Positions 5,810 through 14,600 of a stretch of 25,168 bases of DNA are shown here, piece after piece. Every line of letters starts with the position of its first letter. The first letter of the stretch is position 1. The DNA comes from CAYPOY01 sp964412395 (GTDB lineage: Bacteria; Chloroflexota; Anaerolineae; B4-G1): positions 1 to 25,168 of the forward strand of contig CAYPOY010000033.1 of assembly GCA_964412395.1 (NCBI GenBank). Reading direction: 5' to 3'. The notes beneath the pieces are model-generated. The model searched no databases, was not told the DNA's origin, and saw nothing but the letters and a program-made list of their open reading frames with translations. A program made the position numbers and the translations under genes.

Positions 5810-6342
5810 TCATGGGAGAGAAAGTCCGGCTGCGGCCAATTGAGCGAGACGACCTGCCGCGCTTCGTCGAGTGGTTCGGCGATCCCGAAGTGCGCCGCCA
5901 TCTGGCACTCTACCTGCCGTTCTCGTTGGCGCAGGAGGAACGCTGGTTCGAGAACCTGGTGGAGCGGTTAGAGCGACGGGAGAGCGTGACGCTGGCTATT
6001 GAGACCGCCGAGGGGGTGCATATCGGCAACATCGGCCTGCCCAGTATTGACTGGAAGAACCGCAATGCTGAACTGGGCATCGCCATCGGAGAGAAAGCGT
6101 ACTGGGATCAAGGGTATGGCACCGACGCCATCCGCACGCTGCTGGGCCTGGCCTTCCGTGAGATGAACCTGCACCGCGTTTTCCTGCGGGTGGACGCGGA
6201 CAACGCCCGAGGTATCCGTTGCTACGAGAAAGCTGGTTTCCGGCGGGAGGGCACCTTTCGCGAGGTGGTGTTCAAAGAGGGGGTGTACCGCGACCAGTAT
6301 GTGATGAGTGTCCTACAGTCGGAGTTTGAGACCAATGAATGA
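5806..6342 (+). CDS. GNAT N-acetyltransferase, RimJ/RimL-like
   Basis: A 178-residue protein beginning VRLRPIERDDLPRFVEWF, the usual first strand and helix of RimJ/RimL-type GNATs. The acetyl-CoA pyrophosphate-binding loop is GEKAYWDQGYGTDAIRTLL, followed by NLHRVFLRVDADN and CYEKAGFRREG, the typical GNAT C-terminal half. It should transfer acetyl from acetyl-CoA to an amine; the target may be an N-terminal amino group, a small amine or an antibiotic. The ATG at 5806 overlaps the previous stop by four bases and is preceded by GGGAGGA at 5794-5800, so the genes are translationally coupled. ATG at 5812 is a near alternative. Confidence 0.9.
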   Translation: MIMGEKVRLRPIERDDLPRFVEWFGDPEVRRHLALYLPFSLAQEERWFENLVERLERRESVTLAIETAEGVHIGNIGLPSIDWKNRNAELGIAIGEKAYWDQGYGTDAIRTLLGLAFREMNLHRVFLRVDADNARGIRCYEKAGFRREGTFREVVFKEGVYRDQYVMSVLQSEFETNE

Positions 6343-6355
6343 GGGAGGAGGGGGC

Positions 6356-7309
6356 ATGCACAGTGTCATCAAACTGTTCAGTGGCACCGGTTGTCCGGCG
6401 CTTGCTGAAGAGATCAGCCAGTATCTCGGCGTACCGCTATCGGGGCGCGACGTCATTCAGTTCCCTAACGAGAACATCTTCGTGCGGCTGCACGAGAGCA
6501 TACGCGGCCAGGACGTCTTCTTAATCCAGACCACTTCGTCCCCGGTCAACTACAACATCATGGAGCTGTTGATCTTCCTGGATGCGTTGAAGCGGGCCTC
6601 GCCGGACCGCATCACGATGGTCGCTCCCTACCTGGCCTACGCCCGCTCCGACAAGAAGGATCAACCCCGTGTGCCGATCACTGCCCGCCTGGTGGCTGAC
6701 ATGATCGGCGTCGCCGGTGCCGACCGCTACATCACGCTCGACCTGCACGCCGACCAGATTCAGGGGTTCTTCAGCATCCAGGGCGACGTCTTGACCACTT
6801 TTCCTATCCTCTCCGACTACTTCCGCGACAAGCAGCTCGAGAAGGCCGTCGTCGTCGCCGCGGACCTGGGTTTCGCCAAGAAGGCGCGCAACCTTGCGGC
6901 TGAACTGCACATGCCTCTGGCGCTGGTCGAGAAGCGCCGGGTGACGGTGGACACGGAGGCACTCACGCTGGTAGGCGACGTGGAGGGCCACGACGTCATC
7001 ATCGTGGACGACGAGGTGGGCACTGCTGGCACGATGGTCAACGCGGTCAACATCGTCCGGGAGCACGGCGCTCGTGAAGTCTACCTGTGTTTTGCTCACG
7101 CCGTCTTCGCGCCGCCAGCGGTCGAGCGGCTGCGGGAACTCCCCATCAGGGAAATTGTGACCACGAACTCGATCCCTATCCCGCCGGAGAAGCGACTGCC
7201 CAATCTCGTCGTCCTCTCCGTTGCCAAGCTGCTGGCCGAGGTGATCCTGCGCGTCCACGAGGGCCGCAGCGTCGGCGAGGTATTCCGGGGCTACCAGCGT
7301 TACCGGTAG
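6356..7309 (+). CDS. prs: Ribose-phosphate pyrophosphokinase (PRPP synthetase) family enzyme
   Basis: 317 residues, the usual length. Motifs in order: FPNENIFVRLHESIRGQDVF, YARSDKKDQPRVPITARLVAD (95-115), the pyrophosphate-loop region DLHADQIQGFF (129-139), the catalytic flexible-loop KRR (193-195) and the PRPP loop VDDEVGTAGT (217-226). The enzyme makes phosphoribosyl pyrophosphate from ribose-5-phosphate and ATP for nucleotide, His and Trp synthesis. I chose ATG 6356 because a purine-rich GGGAGGAGGGGG (6343-6354) stands just upstream and the conserved fold begins at once; ATG 6335 is in frame but sits before that site. The PRPP loop has Gly where many family members have Asp (VDDxxDTxGT), so a close relative with another substrate, or an unregulated class, is possible. 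It is the last gene of the plus-strand run. Confidence 0.88.
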   Translation: MHSVIKLFSGTGCPALAEEISQYLGVPLSGRDVIQFPNENIFVRLHESIRGQDVFLIQTTSSPVNYNIMELLIFLDALKRASPDRITMVAPYLAYARSDKKDQPRVPITARLVADMIGVAGADRYITLDLHADQIQGFFSIQGDVLTTFPILSDYFRDKQLEKAVVVAADLGFAKKARNLAAELHMPLALVEKRRVTVDTEALTLVGDVEGHDVIIVDDEVGTAGTMVNAVNIVREHGAREVYLCFAHAVFAPPAVERLRELPIREIVTTNSIPIPPEKRLPNLVVLSVAKLLAEVILRVHEGRSVGEVFRGYQRYR

Positions 7310-7341
7310 GTGGCGTGGTCGGAGCATAAGGCACACTGCGC

Positions 7342-7791
7342 TCAGGCGTCATCGCGGTCGCGCTTCGTCAGATAGTGGATACCTGGGTCAATCTCAACGT
7401 AGCCCGCTTTTCGAAACAGCGCCAGTGATGCGGGATTGTCGCTTTCGACGAGGGCTGCAATGACGTGCATATCCTGCTCGGCCAGCACTTCCTCGGCCGC
7501 CGCGATCAGCCGGGCACCATGGCCTTGCCTGCGGTAGTCGGGGTCTACCGCCAGCCGGTTGATCCATCCCTTGCGGCTGTCGTGGGTCACGACGACCGCG
7601 CCCACCAGTTGGCCGTCCATTTCCAACCCCAGAATCGTCTGGACGCCACTGGCGAGTTGTCGGGTTAGGCCAGCACGACTATCGCGCCCCTGGGGCTTGA
7701 GCGAGTGCAGCCCTGCCCGTTGCCACAGCGCCAGCAGTTCATCGTAGTCGTCCAGCCCCAGCCGGCGTATATCAAGGCCCTCTTTCTGCAT
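7342..7791 (-). CDS. GNAT N-acetyltransferase, small
   Basis: A 149-residue single-domain GNAT. It shows the N-terminal IRRLGLDDYDELLALWQRAG, the central LGLEMDGQLVGAVVVTHD strands, the acetyl-CoA loop VDPDYRRQGHGARLI and the closing NPASLALFRKAGYVEI. A substrate cannot be assigned. AAAGGGGG lies about 10 bases upstream of the ATG. It begins 32 nt after the stop of the hybrid kinase gene on the same strand and is probably cotranscribed with it. It converges on prs with only 32 nt between the stops and no obvious hairpin. Confidence 0.88.
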   Translation of the reverse strand: MQKEGLDIRRLGLDDYDELLALWQRAGLHSLKPQGRDSRAGLTRQLASGVQTILGLEMDGQLVGAVVVTHDSRKGWINRLAVDPDYRRQGHGARLIAAAEEVLAEQDMHVIAALVESDNPASLALFRKAGYVEIDPGIHYLTKRDRDDA

Positions 7792-7816
7792 AGAAGCAGC
7801 CCCCTTTATTTACACA

Positions 7817-7830
7817 TTACGTTTCACGCT
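7817..7830. repeat. Two TCACGYY-type heptads at the kinase gene end
   Basis: TTACGTT followed by TCACGCT (7817-7830). The complement of the first three bases of the second heptad is the TGA stop codon of the minus-strand hybrid kinase. It has the same unit and orientation as the larger arrays at 16689, 21712 and 25119. Confidence 0.5.
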
Positions 7831-10800
7831 TCCAACGCCCGCTTCATCGCCTCTGCCAATAGCTTCACACTCAGGGGCTTTTGCAACCAATCTACAATGT
7901 CCTGGCGCTGTAGATCCCGGGCCTCCGCCTTCTGCGGATAGCCGGTCATCGCTACAATCTTTACGGCTGGATCCTTCTGCTTCAAGATTTGGAATAACTC
8001 GGACCCGTTGATTTCCGGCATCACGAGGTCGCTCAGCACCAGGGCGATTTTGTCCCCGTGTTGCTCAAAGATGGCCAACGCCTCCCGGCCGTTTGCGGCC
8101 ACCAGCACCCGGTAACCTAACGATTGCAGTGCACTGGCTACCGCCTCCCGCGCGGCTGATTTGTCCTCCACCACCAGAATCGTCTCTCCGTGCCCCTGTA
8201 CCGGGGCACCTATTTCCAGTTCCGATGGTTCCACCCTGGGTATCTGAAGGGCCGGCAAGTAGAAAGTGAATGTCGTGCCGCGCCCCACCTCGCTCTCCAC
8301 GTCAATGTGGCCCTCGTGCTGCTCGACAATGCCGTGCACCTGCGCCAGCCCCAGGCCGGTGCCTTGCCCTGCCGGTTTGGTGGTGAAGAATGGGTCAAAG
8401 ATGTGCGGTAGGACATCGGGCGGGATGCCCGTGCCAGTATCCGACGCCATCACCTGCACCCACTCCCCCGGCTCCATCTCCGGCAAGGGAGGCGGCTCGC
8501 CGGGCGCGACTCGTATCCGCTCCAGCCCAATACGTAGCTCCCCCCCCTCCGGCATCGCATCCCGGGCATTGACCGCCAGGTTCATCATTACCTGCTGAAT
8601 ACGGGTCGGATCGGCGTTCACCGTGTACTCGTCGCGCCCATACGCCAGTTCCAACTTGATGTTCTCGGTCAGCGTGCGTTCCAACATCCTGACCAACTCT
8701 TTCAGAAACGGGGCCAGGTCCAAGGGGTGCCGCTCGATGACCGAAGTGCGGCTAAAGTCCAGGATTTGCTGAATCAAGTTAGTCGCTTGCTTAGCCTGTT
8801 GGGAGATTGTCGTCAGGCGCTCGCGGTCCTGGGAGGACAGGTCCGGCTTCGGCAACATCATCTCGGCGTACAGGATGATCACCGACATGATGTTGTTAAA
8901 GTCGTGGGCGATGCCCGCCGCCAGTTGTCCCACCACTGCCAACCGCTCCTGCTGTTGGGTACGCTTCTCAATCTCCCGTTCCTGGGTGACGTCCTGCAGA
9001 ACCAGCACCCAGCTTCCTGTCTCAGTCTCCGATTCCACCGCATAGGCCGCCATCTCGAAGATCCGGCGCGGAGGTCCTTCCACTTCCACCTCGTGCCACG
9101 GTCCTTCCGAGGGAGGAGTCAACAGTTCCTCAATCGGACGTCCGCCCAGGTGGGTCAACGCCGCCCCCGCGGCTCGACCGAGCTCGCCAAAGTCCTCGGC
9201 ACCGTCCAGCGCGGCCAGGTGCTCTCGGGCCGCCGGGTTTGCCAGGAGGATGTGCAAGTCGCTGTCCAGCAGAAGTATGCCCGCCGGTACCGTGTCCACA
9301 ATCTGCTGCACCTGCCGGGCCTGCTCCCGCGTCTTCTCCAGCAAACGGAGCCGTTCGGAGGCCCCACCCAGTTGGCGGCCCACCGCTTCCGCCAGCCCGA
9401 TTTCCCCGGCGGACCAGGGCTGGGGACCAAGCGTGCCCATGCTCAGTCCACCAATGCGTTGCCCCTCGGACAGGATGGGAACAGTGATGGAGGCGCGGAT
9501 GCCCAGGCGGGCTGCAAGCGGGCCCGCTGCCATCTGTGGGCCGACCTCGGTGCGCTGCCAATCCTCCACGGCGATGGTACCAGGTATGTCCAGCGCGGTA
9601 GCCTGGGCCGCCTGGGCAATGCACTGTCTGAGCTTTGGGGAGAGCCCCCGCATGGCTGACTGTGCTCCCACCCAGATGATCCCGATATCCAGCCCCAGCG
9701 CTTGCATGGTGTGATCCAGGGCGGTCTCCAGCAACCCCCGCAGGTCGGACGCGGCAGCGGCTGCGGCGATGATGGCGTTGAGGGCCTCCTGCTGAGCGGC
9801 CCGACGGCGAATCTCCTCCTCCGCTTGCTTGCGCTCGGTGATGTCTGTGAAGACAGAGAGCACGCCGCTGAATTGCCCGTCCTCGAACAGCGGCCGGGCG
9901 CCGACGATGACGGGCACCCGCCGGCCATCCCGCGTCAGCAGGACCGTCTCGTACCGGCTGGCGACGCCCTGGGGCCGCTTGGCCGCCTCCTCCTCGACCT
10001 GCGCCACGTGTTCAGGCGGCACAGTGATCTTCCAATGCCGGCCTGTCAATTCCTCGGAGGTATAGCCCAGGATTTCCGCGACCTTGGGATTGACAAAGGC
10101 GATATGACCCGTCGCATCCTCGAGGAGGATACCCTCGTCCATACTCTGCACGATGTTCTCGTTGAACGCCCGCAGTCCCTCCGTCTCCTCGTACAGCCGT
10201 GCGTTCTCGATGGCCATCGCCGCGGATGCGGCTAACGATTCTACCAACCTGAGGTCTCCTGGCCGGAAGCGGTTTACCTCTGTGTCCATCACCTGGAGCA
10301 CGCCGATCACTTGCTCCTTGATCTGCAGAGGGACGCTGAGGATGGATCGCTGCTCCACTCCCGTTTGCTGATCCACCTCCTTGAAGTGGCGCTCGTCGGC
10401 CCGCGTGTCCGGCACGATCAGGCTCTCGCCGCTTGCCGCCACCCAGCCAGCGAACCCCTCTCCCGGCGCGAGGCGCCATCCACGCACGACGTCGCTCTGG
10501 GGGCCAACGGACTGCTGGCAGACCTGTTCGTCCGTCTCCGGATCCATAAGCCAGACGGAGGCAGCGCCCACGCCTAGCAGATGGCACACCTCTTCCAGTA
10601 TGGTTACGAGCACCTGGTTCAGATCCAGGGTGGAGCCGAGCGTTCGCCCCACCTGGTTGAGCAGCTCCATCTCGCGGCTCTGCTGCCGCAGCGCCTCTTC
10701 TGTCCGTTTGCGCTCGCTGATGTCGCGGATGGCGATGACCCGGACGGCGCGCCCCCGGTAGGTCGACGCCTTGGCGACCAGTTCGATGTGGAATTCCGTG

Positions 10801-11684
10801 TCATCCTTTCTGAGGCCGAGCGATTCAACCGGTCGCTCGACCCCGGCCTCGACGTTCCGCGCAGTCAGCTCACGCGATCCCTCGGCGATGAAATCCAGCA
10901 ACGGCATTCCAATGACTTCCGGAGGGGCGTAACCAAACATCCGCACGAAACCTGTGTTGGCGTCAACTAGCCTTCCCCCTTCGCTGACGATGGTTCCCTC
11001 AAAAGTGGCCTCCAGGAGGCTGCGATATCGCTCTTCCTTCTCGGCCAGCTCGGCTTGCCGGTGGCTTTCCAACCGGTTCCGGTGATGGGTGGTCAGTGTG
11101 AGGAAGACGTACATGGCAGGGATAAAACTCGTAGGGCCAGTAGCGATGGCCTCAAATGTCACTTGGGGGAAGAACACCGGCACCAGTAGCACACCGATCA
11201 CGTTAAGGGCAACAACAATGACCGTGGCCGGCACAGGAAGCAACACGCTGGCAAATAATACGGGCACAGCCAGGTAGGCGAGTACGCTGGGGTCGGCAGA
11301 GTCGTAGTAGGGATTTGCTCCCGCAAAAACTGCGACCGCTGTAGCAAAAACCGCAATAGAAATGGTCCCCACGGTAAGTACTGCTGCCGGTGTGTAGCGC
11401 CCGGCGCGGTTCAGTCCGTACGCGATCACTAAAAAAACGGCAGTACTCACCACCAGATAGAAGTCAGCGGTTTGTAAAGGAAATATGGAGGTCCCGATGA
11501 GATTGGGCACGCCAGACGTCAAGACGATCAGCGCGGTCAGTAGAATGAAGGCGATCAGCAACGACGCTAGCAATCGCGCCTGGTAGCGGCGTTCAGGCTT
11601 CTTGATGGATGCATCGGGTTCCGTAAGTCGGTACCAGATATTTCTCAACAGCCCAATGGGTGATTTGTCTCTGCCTTCCATCAT
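7824..11684 (-). CDS. Membrane-anchored PAS/GAF hybrid sensor histidine kinase with receiver domain
   Basis: 1286 residues. Layout by eye: five or six transmembrane segments between about 36 and 200; PAS1 215-335 ending RDISERKR; GAF1 345-500; PAS2 503-625 ending TDITERKQ; GAF2 632-780; PAS3 790-905 ending QDVTQERE; HisKA 915-985 with His927 in GIAHDFNN; HATPase_c 1028-1145 (N box NLAVNARDAMPEGG, ASDTGTGIP, GQGTGLGL); and a C-terminal receiver 1166-1283 with phospho-acceptor Asp1219 (SDLVMP), the MTGY threonine and KPLS lysine. The H-box type is that of NtrB-like kinases. All catalytic residues are present. It would sense signals through the membrane part and the GAF/PAS array, then pass phosphate to its own receiver and onward to an unidentified phosphotransfer or response protein. 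The ATG is three bases after the stop of the secreted PLD gene, so the two are cotranscribed. Confidence 0.95.
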   Translation of the reverse strand: MMEGRDKSPIGLLRNIWYRLTEPDASIKKPERRYQARLLASLLIAFILLTALIVLTSGVPNLIGTSIFPLQTADFYLVVSTAVFLVIAYGLNRAGRYTPAAVLTVGTISIAVFATAVAVFAGANPYYDSADPSVLAYLAVPVLFASVLLPVPATVIVVALNVIGVLLVPVFFPQVTFEAIATGPTSFIPAMYVFLTLTTHHRNRLESHRQAELAEKEERYRSLLEATFEGTIVSEGGRLVDANTGFVRMFGYAPPEVIGMPLLDFIAEGSRELTARNVEAGVERPVESLGLRKDDTEFHIELVAKASTYRGRAVRVIAIRDISERKRTEEALRQQSREMELLNQVGRTLGSTLDLNQVLVTILEEVCHLLGVGAASVWLMDPETDEQVCQQSVGPQSDVVRGWRLAPGEGFAGWVAASGESLIVPDTRADERHFKEVDQQTGVEQRSILSVPLQIKEQVIGVLQVMDTEVNRFRPGDLRLVESLAASAAMAIENARLYEETEGLRAFNENIVQSMDEGILLEDATGHIAFVNPKVAEILGYTSEELTGRHWKITVPPEHVAQVEEEAAKRPQGVASRYETVLLTRDGRRVPVIVGARPLFEDGQFSGVLSVFTDITERKQAEEEIRRRAAQQEALNAIIAAAAAASDLRGLLETALDHTMQALGLDIGIIWVGAQSAMRGLSPKLRQCIAQAAQATALDIPGTIAVEDWQRTEVGPQMAAGPLAARLGIRASITVPILSEGQRIGGLSMGTLGPQPWSAGEIGLAEAVGRQLGGASERLRLLEKTREQARQVQQIVDTVPAGILLLDSDLHILLANPAAREHLAALDGAEDFGELGRAAGAALTHLGGRPIEELLTPPSEGPWHEVEVEGPPRRIFEMAAYAVESETETGSWVLVLQDVTQEREIEKRTQQQERLAVVGQLAAGIAHDFNNIMSVIILYAEMMLPKPDLSSQDRERLTTISQQAKQATNLIQQILDFSRTSVIERHPLDLAPFLKELVRMLERTLTENIKLELAYGRDEYTVNADPTRIQQVMMNLAVNARDAMPEGGELRIGLERIRVAPGEPPPLPEMEPGEWVQVMASDTGTGIPPDVLPHIFDPFFTTKPAGQGTGLGLAQVHGIVEQHEGHIDVESEVGRGTTFTFYLPALQIPRVEPSELEIGAPVQGHGETILVVEDKSAAREAVASALQSLGYRVLVAANGREALAIFEQHGDKIALVLSDLVMPEINGSELFQILKQKDPAVKIVAMTGYPQKAEARDLQRQDIVDWLQKPLSVKLLAEAMKRALEA

Positions 11685-11687
11685 CGA

Positions 11688-14600
11688 TTACTCCGGCAAT
11701 ACGCCCGGCGTCGGTGGATAGCGGTCGCGGAAATCGAAGGCACAGTCGTCTGTGTCGTAGTAGTGGGGATAGCGTTCCAGAGAGTGGGTAAATAGGCTCA
11801 CACCGGGATGTGGACTCACACCCGGATAGGTCGCGTCACCCCAGACCACCACATCCACGATCTGGTCGGTCGGCCCCAGTAGCAACACCTGGTCTCCGTC
11901 GTTGCGCAGCGTCCAGTCGCCGGCTCCCCAGGCGGTGCACTTGATCATATCCGGCGTGGCGCTGTGGTCGAACATCTCGAAATCGGCCTGGGGCACCTGA
12001 GAGCCGTCGAAGGCTATGACCAACACACCTTGTGGAGGCATCGTCGTACCCGGCGGGAACTGGTACATCCCCTCGAAGCGGTCATCCGTCTCGGCGTCGC
12101 CGATCTTGTAACCGCTCAGGTCTATCGTTTGCTCCGTCGGGTTGCAGATTTCCGCCCATTCCACACCTACTGACCCCGCGTAGTACACCTCGCTGATCAC
12201 CGCGTAATCCACCGGCGGTGGAGGGGTAGTGTAGTTACGCATCGCCAGCGGCAGGAATACAGGGCGCGCAAGCCACCAGTCAACCTCGAATACGTGCGCC
12301 AGGTAGCGGTAGATTTCATCGGATTTCACTTGCAGCGCCATTTCGCGGTTGATCTTGTTGGAGCTTTCGCTGCCGTTGATGGAACCGGCGTGGGTGTAGC
12401 CCCCCTTGTTCTCCTCCTTGTCCAGCCAGACCAGCACCATCTTGCTGTGGATGCCCCACTGCGTGGGGTCACCAATGGCAGCCTCCAGGTCCAGCCCTTC
12501 GGCGCGGGCGATCTGGTTGACGTAGGCGACCGTAGCAGTGTTGACGTTCCCAAAGTCAAGCCCATCGAAGGTGCCACCGTTAAGCAGGACGCGCATGGTC
12601 GCGCCCCGGCGGGCGGCGGCGATGTACGCCTCCAGTCGCAGGTTGGGGTCGTCGGTGGGGTTGTCTCCCCAGTCAACGTGCTCGTACAGTTGCTCGACGT
12701 AGACCGTGTCGTTCACGCCGGCCTGGGCCAGTAGCCCCAGCAGCGCGTCGGACTGGCGCAGTGCTGCCTCTGGTGCGGTGAACAACTCGAAGCTAAAGGT
12801 GCCGTTCATTGTCAGCGGATCGGGGAAGCGAACAGTGTAGGTCATGTAGTCAGGGACGGTCAGCACCGGCGTGTATGCCGGGTCCGGATGACCGTACCCG
12901 TTAGCCTGGGCGTAGGCGGCGTTCCAGCGCAGGATGTCGTTATGGTGGACCGGGTCCAGGTCGCGGGCAAAGACCTCGGCAGCGCGGGCCACGACCGACG
13001 GCCCGTTCATTGCCAGCACCACGCCGCGCGAGCCAGAGGTGCCGTTGGACTTGTCGTCGGAGGGCAGGCTGCTGTCGGTGAGATTCTGGGACCCGATCAC
13101 TAACCACTCGCTGTCCACGATGAGGAACTTGGCGTGGAGATAGTCGTAGCGGTTGAAGATACGGTCGCCCGTCTCGTGGATCATAAACCAGCATTGCCCG
13201 CCGGCAGCCTCAATCTGCTGGCAGGCCCACAGTTCCTGTTGCCATTGGGAGTCAGAATGGCTCACACGGGCCTGCTGTCCCTCCAGGAGAACCGTCACAT
13301 CTACCCCCTCTTGCGCCTTCTGCACCAGCGCAGTGACGACGTCCGGGTTGCGGAGGGAGTAGACCTCGATGGAGATGGTGTGCTGCGCCCGGGCGATGGT
13401 CTGGGAAACTACGTTGAAGGCATTGTCTGGCGCAACGCCAACGACGACGGTGGCCTGTTCGGTGGCGGTCAGCGGCCAGAAAAGAGAATCCAGGTCCCAG
13501 CCCGGGTAGAGCACCCGTCGCCCGTGGGTGACGTTGCTGGCGTACTGGATCCAGTCGGCGGCGGTGTCGGTATCGGTGGCGGGGAGGCTGGTAGCCTCAT
13601 CGGGGATGCGGTACAGGATCTGGCCCGTCTCCCGGCCAACGGAGTAGGGCTGTACGGCCGGGCCGGACCAGCCGACGATGTCCGTATTGCCGCCCTTATA
13701 GACCACCGCGTCTATCGTGGCATGGCCGTCGCGCAGTACGACCTCGTCGCCAGCATCGGCGAGGCCGTAGGGCAACCAAATGTCCATTTCGTGATCCGGT
13801 GGGAAGCCGAAAGAGGCTGTGAAACTGACTGCCCTGCGGGCCAGCCAGATGCGGACCGTTGGGGAGAGAACAGCAGAGGGTAGCGCCCGGCAGGTGAGAC
13901 CAGAGCCTGTGTCCTTGCACAGTTCCCACCCGGCCAGGTCGGCCGAGGCCGTGCCGACGTTAATCAACTGTACCGCCTCGTCCGGGTCAGCAGACTGGTA
14001 GCCATCGTACAGCACGGCCGATATGAGCACCTGAGGTTCTCCCGTTGCACCAATGGTCGTTTCCCAGGTAGCGATGTTGTTCGCCATCACCGTCTCGCTG
14101 GCAATGGTCGTGGCGGTGACCAGGTTGGTGATGGTGCCGGATCCGGTGTCGGCCACGCGCCCGGTGATGGTGATGATGTGCAGGCTGGCGGTGGGCACGT
14201 CACCGAGTTGCCAGACCAGGGCGAGCCTGGAGGAGGTGAAGGTGAAGTGGCTGGTCTGGGTGATGAATTCCACAGCGGCGGGGAGGGTGTCGGTGAGCAG
14301 CGTGCCAGCGGCGGCAATAGAACCGGTGTTGCTGAGGGCAATGTGGTAGGTGATGATGCCGCCAGGGTGAGCAGCGGCAGGGCCGGTCTTGGCGACGACC
14401 AGGTCGGCGGTGCCACCGGCCGGCGGCTGGTGGCAGGAATTCCGGGCTTTGGGCGTACCGTTGATGGGCTTGCCGTTGGTGTCCTGTCCGTTGCGGGTGA
14501 CGCCGTCGTTGGTGCACCAGTTCGCGTCGGTGTCGGGGGCGGTGGGGCTGATGCGTTCCATCGTGCGCTTAGGGACAGTATTGCTTCCAGCCGCCCAATC

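Noticed and set aside
8727..9659. 310-codon plus-strand frame inside the hybrid kinase
   Set aside because: Antisense shadow of the GAF2/PAS3/HisKA region of a gene with well-defined domains; the product is Arg/Gln/Leu-rich and unlike any family.
5598..11032. Depletion of GATATC sites as a sign of an active EcoRV-type system
   Set aside because: At least three GATATC sites can be read in the window (near 5600, 9685 and 11025), so there is no obvious avoidance, but the window is too small to judge.
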